NCBI RefSeq assembly: GCF_000424545.1
Contig: NZ_AUKC01000007.1
Span: forward strand, 1-64,000
Reading direction: 5' to 3'
DNA from: Butyrivibrio sp. NC3005
Lineage (GTDB): Bacteria > Bacillota > Clostridia > Lachnospirales > Lachnospiraceae
DNA: 64,000 nucleotides
The notes below the pieces were generated by a model. The model made no database searches. It worked only from the letters and a program-made list of their open reading frames with translations, and had not been told where the DNA came from. A program made the position numbers and the translations under genes. Below are positions 8,849-17,395 of this stretch, piece by piece. Each line of letters begins with the position of its first letter. The stretch's first letter is position 1.

Positions 8849-8860
8849 GAAAACGTTTTC
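8849..8860. promoter_or_regulatory. LacI-family-type operator (cre-like palindrome) upstream of pgi
   Basis: GAAAACGTTTTC is a perfect 12-bp palindrome centred on CG, the form recognised by LacI/GalR-family repressors, including CcpA-type regulators. It lies about 115 bases before the pgi start. Sugar-dependent control of pgi is inferred, not shown. Confidence 0.5.
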
Positions 8861-8975
8861 AAAAGGTCATAATAGTAATTGTGGAAAAAAGTGTTTTTTG
8901 CAAAAATGATTGAATAAGATGTATAGACAGGATCATTTCGCAAGATACCTGAAAAAAACAGGAGGCAATTATTAA

Positions 8976-10556
8976 ATGATTAATTGGAACAATCTAGACA
9001 CTCTTAAATCTTTTGATGAACTTAAGAAAGTTAATCGTGTTGAGCTTACTAAGGTAATGGCACTTGAGAATGGTGCAGAGCGTGTACAAAAGTATTCAGT
9101 ACCAATGGCAGAAGGTCTTACCTATAACTATGCGGCTAAGGAAGTAGACGATGACGTTCTTGCAGCACTTGACAATCTTGCAAAGGAAGCTCAGCTTGCT
9201 GAAAAATTTGAAGAATTATACAATGGCGCTGTTATTAATACAGGCGAGAAACGTATGGTACTTCACCATCTGACAAGAGGTCAGCTTGGAAATAAAGTTG
9301 AGGCAGATGGCGTTGACAAACGTGAGTTTTATGAGAAAGAGCAGAAGAGAATTGCTGATTTTGCTAACAAAGTTCACTCAGGCAGTATTGCTAATGCAAA
9401 AGGTGAGAAGTTCACAACTGTAGTACAGATTGGTATTGGCGGAAGTGATCTTGGCCCTCGTGCAATGTATCTTGCTCTCGAAAACTGGGCAAAGAAGAAC
9501 AATACTTTCAAAATGGAAGCAAAGTTCATCAGTAATGTTGATCCAGATGATGCATCAGCTATTCTTAATTCAATTGATGTTGCACATTCTCTTTTCATTT
9601 TGGTTTCTAAGTCAGGCACAACACTTGAAACACTTACAAATCAGTCTTTTGTAATGGATGCGTTAAAGAAGGCTGGTCTTGATCCAGCAAAGCACATGAT
9701 TGCAGTTACTTCAGAGACTTCTCCTCTTGCAAAGAGCGATGATTTTATTGAAGCTTTTTATATGGATGACTACATTGGTGGTCGTTATTCTTCAACATCA
9801 GGTGTTGGTGGAGCAGTTCTTTCACTTGCATTTGGACCTGATGTATTTGCACAGTTCCTCGAAGGTGCAGCAGCAGAAGATAAGCTTGCAGCTTCTAAGG
9901 ATATGATGAAGAACCCTGCTATGCTCGATGCTATGATTGGTTTCTATGAGCGTAACGTTTTAGGTTATGAGAGTACAGCAATTCTTCCTTATTCACAGGC
10001 ACTTAGCCGTTTCCCTGCACACTTGCAGCAGCTTGATATGGAGTCAAACGGTAAGTCTGTTAACAGATTTGGCGAAGCTATTGACTATGTAACAGGACCT
10101 GTAATCTTCGGTGAGCCGGGTACAAATGGACAGCATTCTTTCTATCAGCTTCTTCATCAGGGAACTAACATCGTTCCTCTTCAGTTCATTGGATTCAAGA
10201 AGAGCCAGATTGGAAATGATGTAGATATTCAGGGAAGCACCAGCCAGCAGAAGCTTTGCGCTAACGTTGTAGCACAGATTGTAGCATTTGCTCTTGGTAA
10301 AGCTGATGAGAACAAGAATAAGAACTTTGAAGGTGGACGTCCATCAAGCATTATTATCGGTGATGAGCTTAATCCTAAGTCTCTTGGTGCACTTCTTGCT
10401 CATTTTGAGAATAAAGTTATGTTCCAGGGATTTGTATGGAATATCAACAGCTTTGATCAGGAAGGTGTTCAGCTTGGTAAGACACTTGCAAAGCGTGTTC
10501 TAGCACATGAGACAGAAGGTGCACTTGCAGCATACAGCAAGCTGTTCAATATTTAA
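8976..10556 (+). CDS. pgi: Glucose-6-phosphate isomerase
   Basis: This enzyme interconverts glucose 6-phosphate and fructose 6-phosphate in cytosolic glycolysis. The 526-aa protein has the phosphate-binding segments GIGGSDLGPR near residue 152 and SKSGTTLETLTNQ near 211. The active-site segment GEPGTNGQHSFYQLLHQG near 379 carries the catalytic Glu and His. The C-terminal signature reads FDQEGVQLGK, with Gln where most family members have Glu and with the catalytic Lys kept. AGGAGG lies nine bases before the ATG. Codon use is strongly biased toward a preferred set, as expected for a highly expressed gene. It is flanked by terminators and is probably monocistronic. Confidence 0.97.
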   Translation: MINWNNLDTLKSFDELKKVNRVELTKVMALENGAERVQKYSVPMAEGLTYNYAAKEVDDDVLAALDNLAKEAQLAEKFEELYNGAVINTGEKRMVLHHLTRGQLGNKVEADGVDKREFYEKEQKRIADFANKVHSGSIANAKGEKFTTVVQIGIGGSDLGPRAMYLALENWAKKNNTFKMEAKFISNVDPDDASAILNSIDVAHSLFILVSKSGTTLETLTNQSFVMDALKKAGLDPAKHMIAVTSETSPLAKSDDFIEAFYMDDYIGGRYSSTSGVGGAVLSLAFGPDVFAQFLEGAAAEDKLAASKDMMKNPAMLDAMIGFYERNVLGYESTAILPYSQALSRFPAHLQQLDMESNGKSVNRFGEAIDYVTGPVIFGEPGTNGQHSFYQLLHQGTNIVPLQFIGFKKSQIGNDVDIQGSTSQQKLCANVVAQIVAFALGKADENKNKNFEGGRPSSIIIGDELNPKSLGALLAHFENKVMFQGFVWNINSFDQEGVQLGKTLAKRVLAHETEGALAAYSKLFNI

Positions 10557-10597
10557 TTGTATGACTTCTTGCAAAGTATCTTTCTAAGTAATATCTG

Positions 10598-10645
10598 CCC
10601 TCTTTACTATGATGAATGATGAATCATGGTAAGGAGGGTATTTTT
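10598..10645 (+). terminator. Intrinsic terminator of pgi
   Basis: A 16-bp stem (10598-10613 with 10623-10638, two G-U pairs) with a nine-base loop is followed by TATTTTTA. Confidence 0.85.
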
Positions 10646-10726
10646 ATGCGAAATAGGTGGATGCGCCTGTAATAACAGTATTAATTTACTACTGTTTGCT
10701 TATCGTCTGTTTGATTGATATAAAGC

Positions 10727-10755
10727 TTTACACTTTTAAAGCGATAGTGTAAAAT
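10727..10755 (+). promoter_or_regulatory. Promoter with overlapping inverted repeat, upstream of the alanine symporter
   Basis: TTTACA (10727-10732), 17 bases, TAAAAT (10750-10755) is a good vegetative promoter. The same bases hold an inverted repeat, TTTACACT at 10727 and AGTGTAAA at 10746, spaced by 11. A repressor bound there would cover both promoter elements. A start near 10762 would make the GTG at 10765 almost leaderless and favours ATG 10819 for the gene. Confidence 0.6.
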
Positions 10756-10818
10756 GGACTTTACGTGTCTTTTGGACATGGGATAAAAAAGAAAACATTA
10801 GGGATGGTTATTATTTTT

Positions 10819-12192
10819 ATGAAGGTTATTTCTGGGATTTACAAATTGTTGTGGGGCGATATAGTGAGCTTTAATATCGGAGGTTCTACTATTGGATTAT
10901 CGCTCCTTGTTCTTATTCTTATTCCAGCAGGAATATATTTTACGATTATCACTAGGTTCTTACCTATTCGTCTTTTTCCTGAAATGTGCAAAGTAGCTGC
11001 CAAAAAGAGTGTAGATATGGAGAAAAAGAGCAATGTATCAGGTCTAGAAGCTCTTATTGTATCAACAGCGACAAGGGTTGGTATGGGCAATCTTGTCGGA
11101 GTAGTGGCAGCAGTATCGGCAGGCGGCGCAGGTGCAGTATTCTGGATGTGGGTTACAGCTATAATAGGTGCAAGTACTGCATTTATTGAAGCAACACTTT
11201 CTCAGCTTTATAAAGAAAAAGATCCATTGTATGGCGGATATAGAGGAGGCCCTGCATATTATTTACATTCTTTTTTTAGAGGAAAAAAAAGTAAAAGCAT
11301 CCTTGCGATTTTATTCGCACTTTCAGGACTTTTGTGTTGGTGTGGGATTAGCCAGGTTATTGGAAATTCAGTATCAGAGGCATTTGATAACGCATTTAAC
11401 GTTCCAAAGATTGTCACAGCAGTTGTTTTGTGTCTTGCTGGCGCTTTTGTAGTAATGAAAAAAGATATCTCTGTAAAAGTGTTAGATGTGATTGTGCCTA
11501 TAATGGCGGCTTTCTATATCCTTTTAACTATATTTGTAATAATCAACAATATTAATTTGCTTCCAAGTGTTTTTGAAAGAATTTTTAAAGAAGCATTTGG
11601 CCTCAGGCAGGTTGTATCTGGAGGATTTGGTACAGTTCTAATGAATGGTGTGAAAAGGGGACTGTTCTCAAATGAAGCAGGCTCTGGTTCTGCGCCATGT
11701 GCGGCAGCAGTTGCAGATGTTGACCATCCTGTAGTATCTGGACTTTTACAGGCTTTGGGAGTGTTTATTGACACTATTGTCATTTGCAGCTGTACAGCTT
11801 TTGTTATGCTTCTTGCTCCGGAGAGTGTCACAGTAAATAAATCAGGAATGGGACTTTTACAGGCAGCTATGGTTCATTATTTTGGAAATGCCGGTTCTGT
11901 CTTTATTGCACTTACTTTGTGGTTTTTCTGCTTCTCGACATTTATCGGAATCTTGTTTTATGCTCGTTCCAATGTTGCGTATGTGTTTGGAGATAACTGG
12001 GCATCACAGAAAATCTATAAAGTGATAGCTTTAATAAATCTTTTTGTAGGATGCATTGCGGCATATGGAATTGTATGGGATCTTGGCGATATAGGAATTG
12101 GACTTATGACAATCTTCAATATGATTGCACTTATTCCGATGTCCAAGAAGGCGGTAGATTCTTTGAAAGAGTATGAACAGCGAATAAAATAA
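10819..12192 (+). CDS. Sodium:alanine (AGCS family) symporter
   Basis: This is a polytopic membrane protein of about 457 aa that couples amino-acid uptake (typically alanine or glycine) to sodium. Family hallmarks are the N-terminal KLLWGD segment followed by the first membrane helix, ALIVSTATRVGMGNLVGV near residue 80, GGYRGGPAYYLH near 140, and GLFSNEAGSGSAP near 280. The start is uncertain. ATG 10819 gives the family-typical N-terminus but has only a distant AGGG; ATG 10804 and GTG 10765 are alternatives. It stands alone between terminators. A 124-bp hairpin-rich repeat begins 36 bases after the stop and could act as its terminator. Confidence 0.92.
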   Translation: MKVISGIYKLLWGDIVSFNIGGSTIGLSLLVLILIPAGIYFTIITRFLPIRLFPEMCKVAAKKSVDMEKKSNVSGLEALIVSTATRVGMGNLVGVVAAVSAGGAGAVFWMWVTAIIGASTAFIEATLSQLYKEKDPLYGGYRGGPAYYLHSFFRGKKSKSILAILFALSGLLCWCGISQVIGNSVSEAFDNAFNVPKIVTAVVLCLAGAFVVMKKDISVKVLDVIVPIMAAFYILLTIFVIINNINLLPSVFERIFKEAFGLRQVVSGGFGTVLMNGVKRGLFSNEAGSGSAPCAAAVADVDHPVVSGLLQALGVFIDTIVICSCTAFVMLLAPESVTVNKSGMGLLQAAMVHYFGNAGSVFIALTLWFFCFSTFIGILFYARSNVAYVFGDNWASQKIYKVIALINLFVGCIAAYGIVWDLGDIGIGLMTIFNMIALIPMSKKAVDSLKEYEQRIK

Positions 12193-12227
12193 TTATCTGG
12201 TGTTAGTTTTTGTTTTAGAGATAAAAC

Positions 12228-12351
12228 TATAGGTTTTTGTTTTCATCAGGAAAATCAAAAACCGTACCAGACCAAAATTTGTCGTTAAGACAAATTTTGT
12301 CCTGCAAAGCAGGATTCTTGCTGATGATTATCATAAATCTCAGCAAGAAGT
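12228..12351. repeat. 124-bp four-hairpin repeat, copy A (inverse of 18280-18403)
   Basis: This element is identical base for base to the reverse complement of 18280-18403. It contains four consecutive hairpins. GGTTTTTG pairs with CAAAAACC. CAAAATTTGTC pairs with GACAAATTTTG over five bases. TCCTGC pairs with GCAGGA over three. TTCTTGCTGA pairs with TCAGCAAGAA over 15. It lies just after the alanine symporter gene. A related copy of the last hairpin is the terminator at 21190. Perfect identity implies recent duplication or gene conversion. Confidence 0.9.
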
Positions 12352-12467
12352 CATAGAAATTAAACCAGAGAAATAGGATTAAAGAAATAATACTAAATAA
12401 GGCTAAAAAAGAGATTGGAGTAGAATCCAACCTTTATAAACAATTTGAATATATGTTCAAAAAACTA

Positions 12468-12496
12468 TTTACAACGAGATAAAAATGTTGTATCTT
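12468..12496 (+). promoter_or_regulatory. Promoter candidate for the folT-folC transcript
   Basis: TTTACA, 17 bases, TATCTT. The predicted start near 12503 is about 20 bases before the riboswitch, which fits the usual arrangement. Confidence 0.5.
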
Positions 12497-12523
12497 TTTC
12501 TAGAAAACAATAACAAGTTTAAT

Positions 12524-12620
12524 GCAGAGTAGATGTCGAAGCGTTAAGTGCCCGGTGAACAGGGAGTTGTCACAGGGACGAAGAGCTTATGCTTGCGGTT
12601 TCGGTGTCGCATCCCGCTGC
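12524..12620 (+). promoter_or_regulatory. Tetrahydrofolate (THF) riboswitch
   Basis: The segment follows the THF riboswitch class closely. It has an opening GCAGAGTAGATG, the conserved GCGTTAAGTG core, a middle hairpin with GGTGAACAGGGA, a GAGCTTATGCTT hairpin, and the closing GTCGCATCCCGCTGC. The terminal GCAG and CTGC form P1. Its position before folT and folC, both folate genes, agrees with the class. The ligand would be reduced folates and the usual effect is to turn expression off. Confidence 0.9.
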
Positions 12621-12641
12621 TACATAAGAGAAATGGCATGC

Positions 12642-12676
12642 CCTCCTGTGTAGTAAAGGAAAAACTGCAAAGGAGG
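12642..12676 (+). promoter_or_regulatory. Expression platform: anti-SD stem over the folT ribosome binding site
   Basis: CCTCCT (12642-12647) is complementary to AGGAGG (12671-12676), the Shine-Dalgarno sequence of folT. A run of seven T follows almost at once, so the same stem could also work as an intrinsic terminator. Either mechanism would give an off state below the THF riboswitch. Confidence 0.65.
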
Positions 12677-12684
12677 ATTTTTTT

Positions 12685-13209
12685 ATGAAGAAATTATCTA
12701 ATGTTAAGGTACTTACTGTTTGTGCTATGACTCTTGCCATGGCTGTAATTCTGGGATTTCTCAAAATTCCTGTTACACCTCTAATCGAGATTAGATTCGG
12801 ATCTATTCCGCTTGCAATTTCAGCATCTTTGTTTGGACCGGCAATAGGAGCAGTACTCGGCGCAGCAAGTGACATTCTTGGATTTATTGCAAAGCCAACA
12901 GGAACATTTTTTCCGGGATTTACTATCTCTGCTGCATGTTCGGGATTATTGTTCGGACTTATTCTGTATTCCCCAAAAGTTAAGGTAACACCTGTAAGAA
13001 TCATCATCGCAGAAATCGTTCACACGGTAGTTATTGGAATCTTTTTCAATAGCTTTAACTTATCTCTTCTTATGCACAAGGGATTTGGAGTGGTAGTAGC
13101 ACAAAGACTTGTGAAAGAAATTGTTATGTGCCCTATCAACTGTATAATTATGATTGCAATTCTTATTCCGGTTCATCAGTTTGCTACCAAGATGTTAAAA
13201 GAGGCTTGA
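12685..13209 (+). CDS. folT: ECF transporter substrate-binding (S) component for folate, FolT
   Basis: This 174-aa membrane protein has about six hydrophobic segments. It would bind folate and work with a shared energising module (EcfA/EcfA'/EcfT) that is not in this window. The N-terminal half has the S-component pattern: an Ala-rich first helix, then the conserved IEIRFGSIPLAISASLFGP and GAASDILGFIAKPTG segments. Folate specificity is inferred from the THF riboswitch upstream and from folC starting one base after the stop. A strong AGGAGG precedes the ATG and is the likely target of the riboswitch. Confidence 0.9.
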   Translation: MKKLSNVKVLTVCAMTLAMAVILGFLKIPVTPLIEIRFGSIPLAISASLFGPAIGAVLGAASDILGFIAKPTGTFFPGFTISAACSGLLFGLILYSPKVKVTPVRIIIAEIVHTVVIGIFFNSFNLSLLMHKGFGVVVAQRLVKEIVMCPINCIIMIAILIPVHQFATKMLKEA

Positions 13210-13210
13210 A

Positions 13211-14650
13211 ATGCAGGAAGAAAGAAACACGGAGAATAAATTTGACAGCTGTATAAGATTTCTAAAAAGCCTTCAGAAATTCAATCCAAAAGACGTGGTA
13301 AAAGGGACATATGTTATGAATTTAGATAGCATAAAAGCCTTGCTTAATCTTTTGGACAATCCGCAGGATAAACTTTCTTTTGTACACGTAGCAGGAACAA
13401 ATGGAAAAGGCTCGACCTGTATGTTCATAGCTTCAATTTTGAAAGAAAGCGGATATACAACAGGACTTTTCACATCTCCTTATCTTACTCATTTGAATGA
13501 ACAAATATGCATTGACGGTGTTGAAATTTCAGACAAAGATGCGGGAGAATATTTGTCTATAGTAATAGAGAAGGTGGAGATTCTCAGGAAAGAACAAAGC
13601 ATTTTTCCGTCTGAATTTGAAATAATTGTTAGTGCTGCATTTTTGTACTTTGTATCTAAAAAGTGCGATATTGTCGTGCTTGAAGTTGGACTTGGCGGGG
13701 ATATGGATGCTACAAATGTAATATCAAAATCTGCTTTATCAGTGATAACTCCTATTTCTTTCGATCATACAGACATCCTGGGGGATAGTTATAAGTCTAT
13801 AGCAAGTCATAAGGCTGGAATTATCAAGAAAGATGGCTGCGTGCTCATAGCACCTCAAAATTCGGAAGCGCAAACTGTTATAAAACAAAAGTGCAAAGAT
13901 ATGAATGCAGAATTAATCACGGCTAATATGGAGCATGAAGTTATATGTCAGAATATGTACGGGCAGGAGTTTGTACATCCAGTTTTTGGGACTATAAAGA
14001 TAAAAATGGCTGGGGATTATCAGATAGAAAATGCTATTGTAGCAGCAAGCGCAGCAGCTATTCTTGGTAAAAAAGGTTTTAACAAAATTTCAGGAAAATC
14101 AATTGCATTAGGTCTCGAAAGGGCCTTATGGCCATGTAGGCTCGAAATATTAGGAACAAATCCTGTGACGATTTATGATGGAAGTCATAACATTCAGGGA
14201 ATTGATATGCTGTGCCGTAATCTAAGGAGGCTTTTTCCAGGAAAGAAGATTCGTTTTGTAGTAGGATTTTTGCAGGACAAAAACTACGAAAAAATGGCGC
14301 TTAAACTTGGAGAAATAGCAGAAAAGTTCTACACTGTTGAACCCGTTTCTGTCAGGGCACTGTCAGCAAAAAAACTTGCTGATTTTCTGATACAAAGTGG
14401 TTATGAGGCGCAGGCATTTGCGCCTTCAAATGACAGTCTATCTTCAATAGAAATTCTTTCAGGCAAGAATGTATTTGAAAAAAATATGCCTAAGAAACTT
14501 GTACAATATGAAAAAGACGGACAAGTAGAGGGCGACCCAAAATACGCAATGAAAAAAGCTTTGCAAAAAGCAGTGTCAGAAAGCCAAAAAAATGATATCA
14601 TATGTGTCTGTGGTTCTTTTTATTTTGTAGGAATTCTGAAATCAATGTGA
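13211..14650 (+). CDS. folC: Folylpolyglutamate synthase / dihydrofolate synthase
   Basis: This 479-aa cytosolic Mur-ligase-family enzyme adds glutamate to folates (and possibly to dihydropteroate), which traps them in the cell. The P-loop GTNGKGST is near residue 63 after VHVAG. VGLGGDMDATN near 160 and SFDHTDILG near 182 are typical FolC segments. ATG 13211 is one base after the folT stop, with GAGG inside the end of folT, so the two genes are translated from one riboswitch-controlled mRNA. Transport and retention of folate are thus controlled together. Confidence 0.95.
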   Translation: MQEERNTENKFDSCIRFLKSLQKFNPKDVVKGTYVMNLDSIKALLNLLDNPQDKLSFVHVAGTNGKGSTCMFIASILKESGYTTGLFTSPYLTHLNEQICIDGVEISDKDAGEYLSIVIEKVEILRKEQSIFPSEFEIIVSAAFLYFVSKKCDIVVLEVGLGGDMDATNVISKSALSVITPISFDHTDILGDSYKSIASHKAGIIKKDGCVLIAPQNSEAQTVIKQKCKDMNAELITANMEHEVICQNMYGQEFVHPVFGTIKIKMAGDYQIENAIVAASAAAILGKKGFNKISGKSIALGLERALWPCRLEILGTNPVTIYDGSHNIQGIDMLCRNLRRLFPGKKIRFVVGFLQDKNYEKMALKLGEIAEKFYTVEPVSVRALSAKKLADFLIQSGYEAQAFAPSNDSLSSIEILSGKNVFEKNMPKKLVQYEKDGQVEGDPKYAMKKALQKAVSESQKNDIICVCGSFYFVGILKSM

Positions 14651-14660
14651 GGAAATAAAT

Positions 14661-14882
14661 ATGTCAGAGAAATCAGAGAACAAATTGATACATTTAATCG
14701 ATATGGCGGCAAGAGGTAATATCTTTGCAGCAACTCAGCTTGGCGAAGGTTATTTTAAGGGTACTTTTGGCAAGGTGAATTATGAAAAGGCTCTTAAATG
14801 GTGCCAGTATGCAGCTAAAAAAGGCGATGACAGGGCAGCAGAGCTTATTGCAGAAATAGAAAAGAAAATTAAAGAAAACTGA
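14661..14882 (+). CDS. Small Sel1-like repeat protein
   Basis: This 73-aa protein consists of a short N-terminus and about one and a half Sel1-like repeats: GNIFAATQLGEGYFKG, then YEKALKWCQYAAKKGD and an acidic-basic tail. Such helical repeats bind other proteins. No signal peptide is present. GAGGA precedes the ATG and the gene begins 10 bases after folC, so it is the third gene of the folate transcript. A terminator follows. Its partner is unknown. Confidence 0.7.
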   Translation: MSEKSENKLIHLIDMAARGNIFAATQLGEGYFKGTFGKVNYEKALKWCQYAAKKGDDRAAELIAEIEKKIKEN

Positions 14883-14896
14883 CAACTATTGTTATC

Positions 14897-14931
14897 AAAA
14901 TCGGAGTGAAAGTATATCACTCCGATTTTTT
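14897..14931 (+). terminator. Intrinsic terminator of the folT-folC operon
   Basis: ATCGGAGTGA (14900-14909) pairs perfectly with TCACTCCGAT (14917-14926) over a seven-base loop. T-runs and A-runs flank it, so it could work in both directions. Confidence 0.9.
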
Positions 14932-15433
14932 GTGAAAAATGTTATATAACAAGCATCTTTTTGCGGAAATTTGTGATTTTTACACAATAATTGAAAAAAT
15001 GATGATTTTTGTTTTAAAAAACGAATGCAAAAATGAATTAACGAACAATTCTTAACTAAACAGCGGTTTTTTGTATAATTTTATTTGGAAAAATAAATAA
15101 AATTTTTTAAAAATACAGAGGAACTTTTTTGCATTAGCATGGTAAAGAGTAGTTTAGAAAGCCTTGATAGAACAGACGTTCAAATTTAAAATCTAAAGTT
15201 AGTTTCCATTTTTAAAAAATTTAAGCAAAAATGTTGTAAATTTTTGATGTTTTTTTGACAATTAGTGTATGTACAAGAATGGCTAATACACGTTATAATA
15301 AAGGGCTTCGTAGTTATAAATTACAAAGACATCTACGAAGCTTTGTTTGTGTGTATAGACCTAGGCTTTTCAAATCTATTTTGACATAAACAAGCATTTA
15401 TTAAAGATTCTAGAATCATACAGGTAGGTAAAG
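14932..15433 (+). promoter_or_regulatory. Long AT-rich leader region of the sugar ABC operon
   Basis: No gene is visible in these 500 bases. A promoter candidate is TTAACT-N16-TATAAT (15052-15079). A second TATAAT is at 15294-15299. A 9-bp stem, GCTTCGTAG (15305-15313) with CTACGAAGC (15333-15341), starts exactly where a transcript from the second TATAAT would begin and is followed by CTTTGTTTG. A perfect 12-bp palindrome, GATTCTAGAATC, is at 15406-15417 just before the malK-like ribosome binding site. These could provide substrate-dependent control. No known riboswitch class was recognised. Confidence 0.4.
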
Positions 15434-16477
15434 ATGGATATCAGAATTGAAAACTTGACGAAGACGTACAATGACTGTCACGCGGTAGACCATATGAGTC
15501 TAACTATTAATGATGGTGAACTGGTAGGACTTTTAGGACCGTCCGGCTGCGGTAAGTCTACCACATTATTCATGCTGGCTGGCTTAACAGAGCCAACAGA
15601 GGGAAAAATTTTCTTTGGCGACAGAGATGTTACCAAAATTCCTCCAGAGGATCGTGAAATCGGTCTTGTATTTCAGAACTATGCGCTCTATCCTCATATG
15701 ACTGTTGAGGATAACATTACTTTTCCGCTTATTAACCGTGGAATGAAGAAGGCTTTAGCAAGAGAGAAAGCTCTTGAAATGGCAAAACTTGTTAAAATTG
15801 ATCAGCTTATGAAGCGTCGTCCGGGTGAGCTTTCAGGTGGTCAGCAGCAAAGAGTAGCTATTGCTCGTGCACTTGTAAAAAAGCCACAGGTTCTTTTACT
15901 TGATGAGCCACTTTCCAACCTCGATGCAAAGCTTCGTGTTGAGACAAGAGAAGAGATTCGTCGTATTCAGCAGGAAGTTAAGATTACAACTATTTTCGTT
16001 ACACATGACCAGGAAGAAGCTATGAGTATTTCTGACAAAATTGCTGTTATGAAGAAAGGGGTACTTCAGCAGTATGAGATTCCTCAGAGCATGTATTTAA
16101 ATCCTGCAAATGAATTTGTAGCTGGATTCCTTGGTATGCCAGAGATTAACATGATGGAGGTAGATGTTAAAGCTGGTGTTATTTCTACAAGTGGTATCAC
16201 ACTTAGAGAAGGCGTTAAAATCCCTGATGGTCATTATCATGCAGGTATTCGTCCGGAATCATTCCGTGTTGCGGAAGATGGAATCAGCATGAATGCAGAA
16301 AGAGTCCGCATGACTGGTCGTGATCTTTTATTATTCACTAAACTTGGTAATACTCCTGTTCGTGTCCTTGTTCATTCAGATTTGCAGCTTGCGGCTTCTG
16401 ACAGTTTCAAGGCTTCTGTTAGAGAAGGACATATTTTGGTATTCGATAAAGAAGAAAATCTTATGGGAAGATATTAA
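15434..16477 (+). CDS. Sugar ABC transporter ATP-binding protein (MalK/MsmK/UgpC type)
   Basis: This 347-aa cytoplasmic ATPase energises the CUT1-type sugar importer encoded by the next genes. Walker A GPSGCGKST is near residue 36, the Q-loop is in LVFQNYALYPHM, the signature is LSGGQQQR near 135, Walker B is LLLDEPLSNLD near 155, and the switch is FVTHDQ near 190. A C-terminal regulatory (TOBE-like) domain follows from about residue 240, including GIRPESF. Proteins of this type often serve several sugar importers. It is the first gene of the cluster. AGGTAGG precedes the ATG. Confidence 0.93.
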   Translation: MDIRIENLTKTYNDCHAVDHMSLTINDGELVGLLGPSGCGKSTTLFMLAGLTEPTEGKIFFGDRDVTKIPPEDREIGLVFQNYALYPHMTVEDNITFPLINRGMKKALAREKALEMAKLVKIDQLMKRRPGELSGGQQQRVAIARALVKKPQVLLLDEPLSNLDAKLRVETREEIRRIQQEVKITTIFVTHDQEEAMSISDKIAVMKKGVLQQYEIPQSMYLNPANEFVAGFLGMPEINMMEVDVKAGVISTSGITLREGVKIPDGHYHAGIRPESFRVAEDGISMNAERVRMTGRDLLLFTKLGNTPVRVLVHSDLQLAASDSFKASVREGHILVFDKEENLMGRY

Positions 16478-16504
16478 TCCCGAAGGAAATGGAGTATATT
16501 TGCT

Positions 16505-17380
16505 ATGGAGAAAAAGAGCTTTAAAGGCTATCTGTATTTGCTACCATCACTTATTATCATGGTAGTATTTACTTTATATCCTCTTATAAAAGCTGTTGTA
16601 ATGAGTTTCCTCGGAGATTACAGCATCATTGATGGAAGCTATAAGTCTATTGGCTTTGAGAATTATCAGGCACTTTTTGCTGATAAAAATTTTATTAAAG
16701 CATTGTGTAATACAGGAATTTACGTAGTATTCGTTGTTCCTTGTTCAATTATTATTTCACTGTTTATTGCTGTCCTTATCAATAGCAAGATAAAGGGAAA
16801 AGCGTTTTTCCAGACAGTATATTTTCTTCCTTACGTTACAAGCGTTATAGCTATTGGTATTGTATGGAGTTGGATGTTTAACAGTGAATATGGTCTTATA
16901 AACTATATTTTGGGATTTTTTGGAATTGAACCGATTCAGTGGTTGAATCAGCCGCAATATGCACTTCCTGCGCTTATTATTTTCGCAATATGGAAGAGTA
17001 TGGCATTTAATATTTTGATTTTCCTTGCCGGTCTTCAGACTATTTCCGAGGATTTGTACAAGGCAGCGCGAATTGATGCAACTCCAAGATTTAGAGTATT
17101 TACACGAATCACAGTTCCTGGAATCATGCCTATGATAGTATATGCGAGCATTATGGGAATGATTAGTGCCTTCAAGGTTTATAATGAGGTATTTGCTCTC
17201 TTTAAAGGAAAAGCCGGTCCTGCCAATAGCGCTATTACTGTTGTATATTACATCTATGATAAGTTCTACAATAGTAACAAATATGGTATTGCAGCAGCAG
17301 GTTCAATCGTTTTGTTCCTGATAATTCTGGCTTTGACACAGGTTCAGCTGCGCGTTACAGGCAAGCGTAAAAAGAAATAA
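16505..17380 (+). CDS. Sugar ABC transporter permease (MalF type)
   Basis: This 291-aa inner-membrane subunit has six predicted helices. The EAA coupling motif near residues 181-200 (LYKAARIDATPRFRVF, then TRITVPGIMP) would dock onto the ATPase. The N-terminus (KKSFKGYLYLLPSL) is typical of the MalF side of CUT1 importers. GGAG precedes the ATG and the gene follows the ATPase gene by 27 bases. Substrate cannot be read from the sequence; oligosaccharides or glycerol-phosphate-type compounds are the family range. Confidence 0.92.
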   Translation: MEKKSFKGYLYLLPSLIIMVVFTLYPLIKAVVMSFLGDYSIIDGSYKSIGFENYQALFADKNFIKALCNTGIYVVFVVPCSIIISLFIAVLINSKIKGKAFFQTVYFLPYVTSVIAIGIVWSWMFNSEYGLINYILGFFGIEPIQWLNQPQYALPALIIFAIWKSMAFNILIFLAGLQTISEDLYKAARIDATPRFRVFTRITVPGIMPMIVYASIMGMISAFKVYNEVFALFKGKAGPANSAITVVYYIYDKFYNSNKYGIAAAGSIVLFLIILALTQVQLRVTGKRKKK

Positions 17381-17395
17381 AAAGAGGAAGAAATA

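Noticed and set aside
10765-10818. GTG start for the alanine symporter
   Set aside because: It would begin almost at the predicted transcript start, has no ribosome binding site and adds residues not typical of the family.
12227-12430. Minus-strand hydrophobic open frame
   Set aside because: It runs through the 124-bp hairpin repeat and AT-rich sequence; the hydrophobicity comes from base composition and no ribosome binding site supports it.
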